Source: Bacteroidota bacterium (GTDB taxonomy: Bacteria > Bacteroidota > Bacteroidia > M30B66). From it: a DNA stretch of 64,000 nt. Position numbers and translations under genes: made by a program. The stretch spans positions 50,206 to 114,205 of the forward strand of contig JAIXUS010000085.1 in the NCBI GenBank assembly GCA_027483445.1, written 5' to 3'. Shown here piece after piece: positions 55,372-63,794 of the stretch. Each line of letters begins with the position of its first letter. Position 1 is the first letter of the stretch. Below the pieces are notes generated by a model, which saw only the letters and a program-made list of their open reading frames with translations, ran no database searches and was not told the origin of the DNA.

Positions 55372-58300
55372 TTGACACCTGCCGAACTTTTACACCGTTT
55401 TACCGAGCACCCTGCCTTGCTCGAGTTAGGAATTCCTGCTGCAAAAAGCCGATATCATCTATTGGGAGGCGCCGGTGCCTCAATCTCTTTGATACTCGCA
55501 GCCTGGAAGTCACAGAATCAACAGCCTGTACTGGCTATTCTGCCCGATCGTGAACAGGCTGCATTCTTTTTGAACGATTTAGAAGTGCTGCTACCGCAGG
55601 ATGAAATTTTGTTTTTCCCTTCAGCTTCCAAGCGGGTTTATGATCCTGAAGCTGCCGATCCAAATCAGAAGCTACTGCGCGCAGAAGTGCTTAGCCGGCT
55701 GCATGCTACATCAAAACCATTGATTGTAGTAACCTATCCTGAGGCATTGCTCGAAAAAGTGGTAACCCATGGGACACTTCAAAAAAATACGGTGCGAATT
55801 TCCCGTGGCGAGAGGCTCTCCATCGATTTTGTGAGCGACTTCCTGTATGAATATGACTTCGAACGTGTAGATTTTGTGCTCGAACCCGGGCAATTCGCAA
55901 TTCGTGGAGGTATTTTGGATGTGTTTTCCTATTCGGATGAATTCCCTTATCGTATTGAGTTTTTTGGCGAAGAAGTCGACTCCATCAGGGCATTTAATCC
56001 TGCCGATCAATTGTCTAACCGAAACCTTGAATTCATCACCATAGTTCCCGATGTGCAGGGTAAAATTCTAAAAGAGAGCAGAGCCTGTTTTTTAGAGTTT
56101 ATTTCACCCAATACCTCAATATGGATTCGGGAAACTGAATTACTTATCGAACGGATAGAGAAGGATTTCAAAAAGGCACAGGAGGTTTTTGATGCACAAA
56201 CCGAAACAAGTATTCAACTACCACCTGAAGAATTGTTCTGTCAAGCTTCGCAAATTGTCGAATTACTAAGTGCTTTGCCTATCGTTGAAATAGGTAGCAG
56301 AGCCGTATTTCCCAATAGAAAAGTCATACAATTACACACCGAACCACAGCCATCGTTTAAAAAGAACTTTAATTTAATCACCACCAAATTCACAGAGTTT
56401 ACCAATAAAAAGTACACCAACATTATTTTATCCGATAATCCTCGTCAAATAGAAAGGATTTATGCCATATTTGAGGATATCGGTAAAGAAATACGATTTA
56501 CGCCAATCAATATAGCCTTAAGCGAAGGATTCATTGATCACCAGTTAAAACTGGCTTGCTTCACCGACCACCAATTGTTCGATCGATACCATCGATTCAG
56601 GCTAAAAGATGGTCATCAACAAAAAGAGGCTATAACACTCAAAGAATTGCGGGGCTTACAACCTGGCGATTTTGTAACCCACGTTGATCACGGTGTTGGC
56701 AAGTATGCCGGGCTGGAGAAAATCGATGTGAACGGTAAGCAGCAGGAAGCCATACGATTAGTGTATCGCGACAATGATATTTTGTATGTCAGCATACATT
56801 CATTACATCGGATATCAAAGTTCACTGGTAAAGAAGGAACAGAGCCTAAATTAAATAAATTAGGAAGCAATGCCTGGAATTCGCTTAAACAGAAAACCAA
56901 AAGCAGGGTAAAAGACATTGCCCGCGATTTAATTAAATTATATGCCGAGCGAAAATCAAAAAGAGGTTTTGCATTTAGTAAAGACACCTATTTACAAAAT
57001 GAGCTGGAGGCCTCTTTTATTTATGAAGATACGCCTGATCAATTAAAAGCTACTCGCGATGTTAAGCGCGACATGGAGCGTGAAATTCCCATGGACCGTC
57101 TGGTTTGCGGCGATGTTGGGTTTGGAAAAACAGAAGTAGCCATTCGCGCTGCGTTTAAAGCAGTTACCGATAGTAAGCAGGTGGCAGTTTTAGTACCTAC
57201 GACCATTCTGGCTTTGCAGCATTTTAGAACATTTTCAGAACGCTTAAGTGATTTACCTTGTAAAGTAGATTATTTAAATCGTTTCAAATCGGCAAAAGCA
57301 CAAAAAGAAACCCTGGCGAAACTGTCGAAAGGTGAAATTGATATTTTAATCGGCACTCACCGTTTATTGAGCAAAGATGTTCAATTCAAGGATTTGGGGT
57401 TAATGATTATCGATGAGGAGCAAAAATTTGGTGTATCAGCCAAAGAAAAGTTAAAACACATAAAAATAAACGTCGATACGCTAACCTTAACAGCTACACC
57501 TATCCCGCGTACACTGCATTTTAGTTTGATGGGAGCACGCGATTTAAGTGTAATTAATACACCTCCACCGAATCGATATCCGGTGCAAACTGAATTGCAC
57601 ACATTCAACGAAGACATAATCCGAGAAGCCATTGCCTATGAGGTCGACAGAGGCGGGCAGGTGTTTTTCGTGAACAATCGTGTGCAAAATATTACTGAAG
57701 TTGCCGACATGATTCGTCGACTCGTTCCCGGTGTGCGGGTTTTAACCGGGCATGGACAAATGGAGGCGGAGCAACTGGAAGAAGTAATGTTGCAGTTTAT
57801 TGAAGGCAATGCTGATGTATTGGTGGCCACAACTATTATTGAGTCTGGTCTTGATATTTCAAATGCGAATACGATAATAATAAATAATGCACATTTATTC
57901 GGTTTGAGCGATTTACATCAAATGCGCGGAAGGGTAGGAAGAAGTAATAAAAAGGCTTTCTGTTATTTGCTAACCACTCCGGTTTCTTTACTTACCACCG
58001 ATGCCCGAAAAAGACTGAAAGCCATTGAAGATTTCGCCGAATTGGGAAGTGGATTTAATATTGCACTTCGCGATCTGGATATTCGCGGAGCCGGCGATTT
58101 ACTGGGTGCAGAGCAAAGCGGTTTTATTGCCGAAATAGGTTTTGAAATGTATCACAAAATATTGGATGAAGCGATACAGGAATTAAAAGAAAGCGATTTT
58201 AAAGAATTATTTATCGAAGAGCTCGAAGAGAAGAAAAAAGTATGGGTAAGCGATTGCCAAATCGATACCGATATGGAACTGCTTATTCCTGATTATTACG

Positions 58301-58731
58301 TTACCAATATTACCGAGCGACTTTTACTTTACAAAGAGCTCGATAGCATAGAAAAAGAAGAAGAGCTCCAACATTTTTCAGTGAAGCTCAAAGACCGTTT
58401 TGGAGAAGTTCCGCAGCCTACACTTGAATTGGTCAATACCATCAGATTACGTTGGCTGGCCAAGGAATTGGGTTTTGAAAAAGTGGTTTTGAAACAAAAA
58501 ACATGGGTTGGTTATTTTTTGCAGAATCAGAAAAGTTCATATTATCAATCGCCTCATTTCTCAAGGTTGATGCAATACATTTCCCGTCACCCAAATCGTG
58601 CACGGATGAAAGAGAAAAACAATAAACTTACCTTAGTGATGGATAATATTCGCACCATCGACCAGGCTGTTGCAGCCTTGAATGCCATGCGAACCGCCGT
58701 ATACGTTGAAGTAAGTGAACCACTTTCCTGA
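55372..58731 (+). CDS. mfd: Transcription-repair coupling factor Mfd
   Basis: 1119 residues, initiating with TTG at 55372 (TPAELLHRFTEHPALLELG). UvrB-like N-terminal module (LPDREQAAFFLNDLEVL, VVTYPEALLEKVV), RNA-polymerase-interacting CarD-like domain (LQPGDFVTHVDHGVGKYAGL, ~435-500), and a RecG-like translocase with Walker A VCGDVGFGKTEVAIRAAF, Walker B LMIIDEEQKFGV, TATPIPRTLHFSLMGARD and QMRGRVGRSNKKAFCYLL. The TRCF C-terminal domain follows. Removes stalled RNA polymerase and recruits UvrA. Its TGA overlaps the rsmE ATG by one base. Confidence 0.97.
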   Translation: MTPAELLHRFTEHPALLELGIPAAKSRYHLLGGAGASISLILAAWKSQNQQPVLAILPDREQAAFFLNDLEVLLPQDEILFFPSASKRVYDPEAADPNQKLLRAEVLSRLHATSKPLIVVTYPEALLEKVVTHGTLQKNTVRISRGERLSIDFVSDFLYEYDFERVDFVLEPGQFAIRGGILDVFSYSDEFPYRIEFFGEEVDSIRAFNPADQLSNRNLEFITIVPDVQGKILKESRACFLEFISPNTSIWIRETELLIERIEKDFKKAQEVFDAQTETSIQLPPEELFCQASQIVELLSALPIVEIGSRAVFPNRKVIQLHTEPQPSFKKNFNLITTKFTEFTNKKYTNIILSDNPRQIERIYAIFEDIGKEIRFTPINIALSEGFIDHQLKLACFTDHQLFDRYHRFRLKDGHQQKEAITLKELRGLQPGDFVTHVDHGVGKYAGLEKIDVNGKQQEAIRLVYRDNDILYVSIHSLHRISKFTGKEGTEPKLNKLGSNAWNSLKQKTKSRVKDIARDLIKLYAERKSKRGFAFSKDTYLQNELEASFIYEDTPDQLKATRDVKRDMEREIPMDRLVCGDVGFGKTEVAIRAAFKAVTDSKQVAVLVPTTILALQHFRTFSERLSDLPCKVDYLNRFKSAKAQKETLAKLSKGEIDILIGTHRLLSKDVQFKDLGLMIIDEEQKFGVSAKEKLKHIKINVDTLTLTATPIPRTLHFSLMGARDLSVINTPPPNRYPVQTELHTFNEDIIREAIAYEVDRGGQVFFVNNRVQNITEVADMIRRLVPGVRVLTGHGQMEAEQLEEVMLQFIEGNADVLVATTIIESGLDISNANTIIINNAHLFGLSDLHQMRGRVGRSNKKAFCYLLTTPVSLLTTDARKRLKAIEDFAELGSGFNIALRDLDIRGAGDLLGAEQSGFIAEIGFEMYHKILDEAIQELKESDFKELFIEELEEKKKVWVSDCQIDTDMELLIPDYYVTNITERLLLYKELDSIEKEEELQHFSVKLKDRFGEVPQPTLELVNTIRLRWLAKELGFEKVVLKQKTWVGYFLQNQKSSYYQSPHFSRLMQYISRHPNRARMKEKNNKLTLVMDNIRTIDQAVAALNAMRTAVYVEVSEPLS

Positions 58732-59444
58732 TGCACGTTTTTTACACTACCAATATTCAAGGAAAACAAGCCATCTTAAATGAAGAAGAAAGTCTTCATT
58801 TGGCTAAAGTTCTGCGCCTTCGTGAGGGCGATTTGGTGGCAATTATGGATGGAAATGGCGCGTATTATGAGGGTAGGGTAGAGCTTGTTCATGCCCGACA
58901 TTCTACCGTAAACAGGCTTGAATTGCAATTATCTTCTGCTCCGCGACCCTATAAATTACACGTGGCTATTGCGCCCACAAAAATGATGGAGCGTTTTGAA
59001 TGGTTTTTAGAAAAGGCGGTTGAAATAGGCATTGATCGCATTAGTCCGCTTCAAACAAAGCGCACCGAGCGCAGTACTTTAAAGAGGAATCGTCTGGAAA
59101 AGATTGTTTTAACAGCCATGAAGCAATCCAAAACACCGCTTTTCCCCCAATTAGATGAGTTACGTAGTTTTGATGAGTGGTGCACAAATTCAGATTTACC
59201 CAAAGCCCGATTTATCGCGCATTGTTTGCCCGGCCAGAAGCCGTATTTAACTCAACTGGCTGGCTCACAGCGCGAAGTGTGCGTGTTTATTGGTCCTGAA
59301 GGCGATTTTACCCCCGAAGAGGTGCAACTAGCGCTACAACATGGTTTTCAGGCGGTATCGCTTGGCGAAAGCAGGCTACGTGCCGAAACTGCTGGCATTG
59401 TCGCTTGTGCACAAATTCAAAGCATCTGGCAAATAAATCCCTAA
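58731..59444 (+). CDS. rsmE: 16S rRNA m3U1498 methyltransferase RsmE
   Basis: 237 residues. N-terminal PUA-like domain (LHLAKVLRLREGDLVAIMDGNGAYYEG split across strands) and C-terminal SPOUT knot (VCVFIGPEGDFTPEEV, VSLGESRLRAETAGIVA) that binds AdoMet. Methylates U1498 of 16S rRNA. Starts at the overlapping TGATG after mfd, hence translationally coupled. A strong hairpin terminator follows, and the integrated element starts about 100 bp beyond. Confidence 0.96.
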   Translation: MHVFYTTNIQGKQAILNEEESLHLAKVLRLREGDLVAIMDGNGAYYEGRVELVHARHSTVNRLELQLSSAPRPYKLHVAIAPTKMMERFEWFLEKAVEIGIDRISPLQTKRTERSTLKRNRLEKIVLTAMKQSKTPLFPQLDELRSFDEWCTNSDLPKARFIAHCLPGQKPYLTQLAGSQREVCVFIGPEGDFTPEEVQLALQHGFQAVSLGESRLRAETAGIVACAQIQSIWQINP

Positions 59445-59458
59445 TCGGTTTAAAATTA

Positions 59459-59505
59459 AAAGTGTCGCTAACCCACTGCTGGATGAAGTGGTTAGCGACA
59501 CTTTG
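59459..59505 (+). terminator. Long hairpin terminator after mfd-rsmE
   Basis: AAGTGTCGCTAACCCACT is complementary to AGTGGTTAGCGACACTT, a 17-bp stem with one bulged C and a ~9-nt loop, 15 bp after the rsmE stop. The outermost A/T pairs give a short T run on either strand, so it may work bidirectionally. Confidence 0.75.
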
Positions 59506-59539
59506 CCGCCGAACGTTTTGATTTTCAGCGTTTTGTAAA

Positions 59540-59562
59540 GTGACCCCGGAGGGATTCGAACT
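59540..59562 (-). other. tRNA 3'-end fragment: probable attachment site of an integrated element
   Basis: Read on the minus strand, AGTTCGAATCCCTCCGGGGTCAC is exactly the 3' part of a tRNA: T-loop TTCGAAT, the 3' half of the T-stem CCCTC, acceptor 3' strand CGGGGTC and discriminator A. The 5' half of the T-stem (needs GAGGG) and the rest of the tRNA are absent, so this is not a gene. Partial tRNA 3' ends of this kind are left by site-specific integration, and phage-type genes begin immediately to the right. I infer an attL/attR site; the intact tRNA should lie at the other end of the element, outside the window. Confidence 0.65.
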
Positions 59563-59619
59563 GTTTTGGATTTGGCTCACAACTGCCTGATGTTATTGAA
59601 CTTGCATTGTTTTTTGTGC

Positions 59620-60063
59620 TTAAATGGTGTCGCTGAGTTGTTGTTTTAGTCGCATGTTTTCCTGATAGCAGGTTCGTAGGTCTTCGGAAATCATGTTAAT
59701 CTTCTCTAAGAGAGCGATTTTCTCTTCGGCCCAAGGCTTTACAGTCTCATACTTTGACAACGGCTCGGCAACAATAGGAGGGCCATCGACATCAGAGTAG
59801 GCTTTGCGCTTCAGTGATGCTAAGGAATTGAAGTCTAGACCGGGAATTGCATGCTGGAGGAGATACATGTTGTATAAGCTTGGAAAGCTTTCCTTGTTGC
59901 GCACATATCGAATGGTGTTTACCAGCGAATCGATCCCTTTTACGTTTTCACCGAGCACAGCTCTTGCCACTTCGGTTGGATCTAGGTTGTTAATAACCAT
60001 GAGGTGATCTACCCTAGAACCTACGATTTCTAGGAATTCTTCTTTGGTTAGTATCCTGTTCAT
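59620..60063 (-). CDS. Candidate repressor-like protein of the integrated element
   Basis: 147 residues. The N-terminal ~75 residues are helical with a HTH-like rhythm (LMVINNLDPTEVARAVLGEN, SLVNTIRYVRNKESFPSLYN); the C-terminus is coiled-coil-like (KIALLEKINMISEDLRTCYQENMRLKQQL). This architecture suits a phage repressor (DNA binding plus dimerisation), and the gene is divergent from a second small regulator with an operator-like palindrome between. No protease (LexA-type) domain, so control would not be by self-cleavage. Family not recognised. Confidence 0.6.
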   Translation of the reverse strand: MNRILTKEEFLEIVGSRVDHLMVINNLDPTEVARAVLGENVKGIDSLVNTIRYVRNKESFPSLYNMYLLQHAIPGLDFNSLASLKRKAYSDVDGPPIVAEPLSKYETVKPWAEEKIALLEKINMISEDLRTCYQENMRLKQQLSDTI

Positions 60064-60124
60064 ATTCTGTTCATATCTGTTGCGAATAAATCTTGCCTAA
60101 CAGACAAAATCTTCGGAATCTTGA

Positions 60125-60140
60125 GTTGCACAAATGCAAC
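60125..60140 (+). promoter_or_regulatory. Operator-like palindrome between divergent regulators
   Basis: GTTGCA (60125-60130), CAAA, TGCAAC (60135-60140): a perfect 6-bp inverted repeat. A further TGCAAC half-site covers the start codon region of the rightward gene (60155-60160) and a near half-site GTTGCG lies at 60079-60084 towards the leftward gene. This arrangement is typical of a phage genetic switch. Confidence 0.55.
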
Positions 60141-60153
60141 CCCAGTAACTAAT

Positions 60154-60474
60154 ATGCAACAAATTTCGCACCCAACCAAAAACCGAACAGAGACAAGACA
60201 TCGTGTTCGCGAGCTGCTCGAAGCTCTTCCGGTTGATACTCTAAGAGCGAAGCTTTCGCTGATGGACAAGACGGGTATTCCTAAACATCGATTCTATAGG
60301 ATATACAACGACCCTCATTACAAGATTTCACCGGCTGACCTCATTGCGCTGGCCTCTTTTTTTTGCGTTGAAAGCGACAAAATATTCGCTAACACACAAA
60401 ATCTTGAGTTGATAGTGCAACGCATAATGAGAGACTGCGAGGCTATAAGGAATCTCACAAACCCTCAACAATGA
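60154..60474 (+). CDS. Cro-like helix-turn-helix regulator of the integrated element
   Basis: 106 residues from the ATG at 60154; a TTG at 60121 would place the start inside the operator. A HTH of XRE-like character is suggested by LRAKLSLMDKTGIPKHRFYRIYNDPHYKISPADLIALASFF (read in two helices: GIPKHRFYRI as the recognition helix and SPADLIALASFF as the stabilising helix). The end overlaps the next start (ATGA at 60471-60474). Likely first gene of the rightward early operon. Confidence 0.65.
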   Translation: MQQISHPTKNRTETRHRVRELLEALPVDTLRAKLSLMDKTGIPKHRFYRIYNDPHYKISPADLIALASFFCVESDKIFANTQNLELIVQRIMRDCEAIRNLTNPQQ

Positions 60475-60776
60475 AACGCTATGAACCGCCAACCATCAAC
60501 CAGCTACTCGAAGAGCTTGGGTATCCCCAGCACAAACTCGCTTCGCAGCAGTTCAGAGAAGCTTTGCTCTCGGAACATCCTGGCTATATGCCGACAGCGC
60601 CGACAACTTATTCGTTTAGGCAGGAGCTTGACAAATACGAGTCAAACCATCAAAGCGCTGGAAATGGTGGAAGCTTTTCTGAACGCCTATCCAAACATAT
60701 CGCAGAGCAATCTCAACGCATTCATTTGCCGCCATCGGGATGCGATTCTGCTGATAACACCGGCGAATCAAACTAA
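60471..60776 (+). CDS. Small early protein of the integrated element, possibly frameshifted
   Basis: 101 residues starting MKRYEPPTINQLLEELGYPQ, overlapping the regulator stop by 4 bp. The first ~55 residues look like a real amphipathic protein (LASQQFREALLSEHPGY), but the remainder (NHQSAGNGGSFSERLSK, then a Pro/Gly/Asp-rich end) looks random, while the +1 frame over the same bases encodes a plausible helical sequence (see 60664-60804). One gene with a frameshift near 60620-60655, or two overlapping genes, are both possible. Function unknown. Confidence 0.5.
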   Translation: MKRYEPPTINQLLEELGYPQHKLASQQFREALLSEHPGYMPTAPTTYSFRQELDKYESNHQSAGNGGSFSERLSKHIAEQSQRIHLPPSGCDSADNTGESN

Positions 60777-60804
60777 AATTCGCGAGGCCATCAATAACCT
60801 TTAA
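60664..60804 (+). other. Alternative-frame continuation or small overlapping gene
   Basis: In the +1 frame relative to the preceding entry, an ATG at 60664 opens 46 residues (MVEAFLNAYPNISQSNLNAF, then CRHRDAILLITPANQTKIRE) with protein-like composition, and the same frame is open from 60481. It is either the true C-terminal half of the 60471 gene after a frameshift, or a separate small protein. Confidence 0.4.
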
Positions 60805-60819
60805 TTAAACCCACTCAAA

Positions 60820-61125
60820 ATGATTGTACTTAACCCCTTCAATCTCCCAAATTATTTGGAGCAGATGATTCGCCAGAATATCCGCCAAGACATGGGAGAA
60901 GCACAGATTTTCGCACCCAATAAGCCATTCGACTGGATTACGTGGTTTTATTACCAACGCGAAGATTTACCCCCTGTTTACATCATCGCTCAATCAATTG
61001 TAATTCCTATCGGACTTGCAGCCATTCAGGTTGTACCGGTAGATGTATGGCAGTTTTGCGATCAAGATGAATTTTCCGCTCACAAACAAGCAATCGAGAA
61101 ATGGAGAGCGCAGGAAAAAGGGTAG
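60820..61125 (+). CDS. Small hypothetical protein of the integrated element
   Basis: 101 residues, ATG start, no signal peptide. A hydrophobic middle (PPVYIIAQSIVIPIGLAAIQVVPV) followed by a charged helical end (KQAIEKWRAQEKG). No family recognised. Its end overlaps the next gene by 25 bp, as is common in phage operons. Confidence 0.6.
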   Translation: MIVLNPFNLPNYLEQMIRQNIRQDMGEAQIFAPNKPFDWITWFYYQREDLPPVYIIAQSIVIPIGLAAIQVVPVDVWQFCDQDEFSAHKQAIEKWRAQEKG

Positions 61126-61550
61126 CATTTCAGGACCGCTTGCAGAGCATTACAGACGAGAGAAAACAGGTTCGTCAACAGGCTGAATTTGTCATTCATG
61201 GAGAGAATTATTTCAAAAAACTTCTCGAACAAATAAACCGCCTCGATAATATTCTCGACAACATGGAGAAGAAAGGCGAAAGCCCTTCGAGTCCAAACAT
61301 AATATTCTGGAGTTCAATCAGAGATTCACTTGTTGCTGCTGCATTCTTCGATGATGCGCTGAATGCAGAGCGTAGATCGAGAGATTTAGCCGAAATGCAG
61401 CTAGATGTCGCCATGCAAAGAATTCGGCATCTGGAGGAACAGCTGTCCAAATTTCAAGCCGCTGAAATCCTAGAACTCAGCTCAGTGATGGGCAGCTACG
61501 AGAAGTTAATCAAAACAAAAATCAAAAACCTAAATAGAATTGGAAGCTGA
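61101..61550 (+). CDS. Coiled-coil hypothetical protein of the integrated element
   Basis: 149 residues, mostly helical with heptad patterns (YFKKLLEQINRLDNILDNME, AERRSRDLAEMQLDVAMQRI, RHLEEQLSKF). Lies between the small early genes and the primase-helicase and overlaps both neighbours (25 bp and 11 bp). Could be an accessory replication or structural protein; no homologue recognised. Confidence 0.65.
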   Translation: MESAGKRVAFQDRLQSITDERKQVRQQAEFVIHGENYFKKLLEQINRLDNILDNMEKKGESPSSPNIIFWSSIRDSLVAAAFFDDALNAERRSRDLAEMQLDVAMQRIRHLEEQLSKFQAAEILELSSVMGSYEKLIKTKIKNLNRIGS

Positions 61551-63780
61551 CGACTTTACACTACCTGATGTTCTCGATGGAATATCCGTGAAAAAACGCG
61601 GAGAGCTTAAAAGAGCAACAGAAGTAGTTCGACGAATAGAAGATGCCAGGGTTGACATTACCGGCAACCTTGGCGCGTCCTGGGAATCCATTGGATGGGC
61701 ACTAAGTTACTTTGAAGAGGAAGGCCGAGAGCTTTACCATCGAGTTTCTGCCCTGGCACAGGATTACAATCGAGAAACCACCTCTGAGCAGTTCGATAAA
61801 GAGCTGGCCAAAACAAAGAAACCTAACAGCCCCGGAGGATTTTTTAAGCATGCAAAAGCCTGTGGAGTTGATGTATCCATTAAGGTGAAGATGGAAGGAG
61901 TGAAAGGCGAGGAGAAAGACGATGAGGATAAACTGAAGGAAAATTGGGTAAAGGATCTCGGTGGCAACTTGGAAGATTGGAGAGCATTCGGCCTCTGGGA
62001 ACAAGATGGTTGCTATTGGTCGCTCACTGAAAAAATGAGCGAGAGACCCATCACCAACTTTGTGATGCGAATACTTTACCACTTGCGCCTTTCACGCTCT
62101 GAGGCTTACAAAATCATTCATATCAAAAACGTGTTCGGCTACGAGCACACCATCGAAATGAATACCGATGATTTTGTTTCGACAGGAGCTTTCCGGAAGT
62201 GCCTTCTCAGGTACGGACACTTCCTATTTAAAGGCACCGATTTCGACCTACACAAGCTCCACGACAAGCTTTTGCGCGAGGATAAGGATGCTCGACCCAT
62301 TCGCTCACTTGGATACGATAAGAAGTCTGGTTTATGGTTTTTCGCCAACGGCCTTTGTGAGTGCACCCGCGATGGACATTTTAAGCCAGTAGATCAGTTC
62401 GGGATTATCGAGCACAACCAGCAGCATTTTTACATTCCGGCGATGTCGAAAATCAATGAGGAAGAGGAAGAGGAGAACGAAAACGACAAACGATTCATTT
62501 ACCAAAAGGCAACTGTATCGTTTGAAACCTGGGCGAGTATCTTCTGTAAAGTTTACGGTCGCCGCGGCTGGATGGCCATCGCCTTCTGGTGGAGTGCCCT
62601 TCACTTTGATGTGTTCAAACCCATCACCAAAGGCTTTCCGATTCTCAATTTTTACGGACAAAAATCGAGCGGAAAGGGAGCGATGGCCGAAAGCCTGATG
62701 AAGCTTTTCGGGCTTGGACAAAATCAACTCATGCTCGGTGGCCCATCCACTGTAAAGGGGATGATGCGTAAGCTGGCCAATCTGAAAAACTCACTGGTGT
62801 GGTTCGATGAATTCAAAAACTCAATCGACCCGAAAATCATTGAAACGTTGAAAAATATCTGGGACCGTATCGGATACGAAAGAGCCGCCACCGATAATAC
62901 TTCGCGCACCAAAGGAACATCGGTGAACTCTGCAGTGATTCTATCAGGTCAGGAAATGCCAACCGGCGAGCCGGCACTATTTAGCCGTGTGATCTTCCTA
63001 CAGTTCGACAAGCTCACACTCACCGACCAGGCGCGCGAATTATTCGCGAAGCTCTCAAGCATCGAACAAGCCGGAATTAGTTCCCTAACCATAGAAGCGC
63101 TATCGTTCCGACCGGATATTGAAGAGAAAATTCAATCCTACTTTGAACAGGAGCTCGCTTATGTGGTAAAGGAATCCAAAGGCGGTGAAAACATCGAGCG
63201 CATTACCAAAAATTACTCTCTGATTTTGGCATCAGCCCGGGTGTTGGCCGAGTGCATGAAGGTGCCATTTACCATGGATGAGTTTCGCACTTACACCATA
63301 GAGCTGATGAAGGCTCAGCTCGCCATCGCATCCGGAACAGACGACTTGAAGAAATTCTGGGAGATTGTCGAAATGCTTTTCAACCGCGGATTTATTTCAG
63401 AAGGAGCGGACTTTGAAATCGAAGATGGTAAGCTTTACATAAGGCTAATCAATATCTACTCGGAATATGCCAAAGAGCTGAGGATGCGAAACGACCCCAA
63501 CTTATTGGCTAAGCCTACCCTTGAGAATTATCTGCAAAACGATTCTCGGACATTTATTGATAAGCGCAAAAAAATGTTCTCAAACGGTTCATACACCCAC
63601 ACTTGGGTTTTTAATTATGCGCTGCTCGATATAAATCTAATTCGCGCCGCTACCAAGGAAGATGCACAGGTTCAAATGGAGAAGCATGGAGTTAATGTGG
63701 CTGAGTACAGTAAAGAGAAAAAGGCGTTCCAAGCATCGTTTCAGGAAGCGCTCGGAGAATCTGAAAACCTTGATTTTTAA
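61540..63780 (+). CDS. Phage/plasmid-type primase C-terminal domain plus DUF927-like helicase ATPase
   Basis: 746 residues, probably starting with TTG at 61540 inside the end of the preceding gene. Residues ~40-110 resemble a PriCT-type domain (GASWESIGWALSYFEEEGRE, NSPGGFFKHAKACGVDV). From about 345 onward there is a DUF927/SF3-like ATPase core: Walker A LNFYGQKSSGKGAMAESLM (~370), Walker B NSLVWFDEFKN (~418), sensor region SVNSAVILSGQEMPTGEP and an arginine finger candidate in ALFSRVIFLQF. Such proteins unwind or prime DNA at the element's origin. An acidic low-complexity stretch (EEEEEENENDKR) interrupts the middle. This is the strongest evidence that the right part is a mobile element. 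Confidence 0.8.
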   Translation: MEADDFTLPDVLDGISVKKRGELKRATEVVRRIEDARVDITGNLGASWESIGWALSYFEEEGRELYHRVSALAQDYNRETTSEQFDKELAKTKKPNSPGGFFKHAKACGVDVSIKVKMEGVKGEEKDDEDKLKENWVKDLGGNLEDWRAFGLWEQDGCYWSLTEKMSERPITNFVMRILYHLRLSRSEAYKIIHIKNVFGYEHTIEMNTDDFVSTGAFRKCLLRYGHFLFKGTDFDLHKLHDKLLREDKDARPIRSLGYDKKSGLWFFANGLCECTRDGHFKPVDQFGIIEHNQQHFYIPAMSKINEEEEEENENDKRFIYQKATVSFETWASIFCKVYGRRGWMAIAFWWSALHFDVFKPITKGFPILNFYGQKSSGKGAMAESLMKLFGLGQNQLMLGGPSTVKGMMRKLANLKNSLVWFDEFKNSIDPKIIETLKNIWDRIGYERAATDNTSRTKGTSVNSAVILSGQEMPTGEPALFSRVIFLQFDKLTLTDQARELFAKLSSIEQAGISSLTIEALSFRPDIEEKIQSYFEQELAYVVKESKGGENIERITKNYSLILASARVLAECMKVPFTMDEFRTYTIELMKAQLAIASGTDDLKKFWEIVEMLFNRGFISEGADFEIEDGKLYIRLINIYSEYAKELRMRNDPNLLAKPTLENYLQNDSRTFIDKRKKMFSNGSYTHTWVFNYALLDINLIRAATKEDAQVQMEKHGVNVAEYSKEKKAFQASFQEALGESENLDF

Positions 63781-63794
63781 ATAAACCCACTCAA

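Noticed and set aside
59540..59562. Complete tRNA gene
   Set aside because: Only the 3' T-loop/acceptor part exists; the sequence beyond cannot form the T-stem or other arms.
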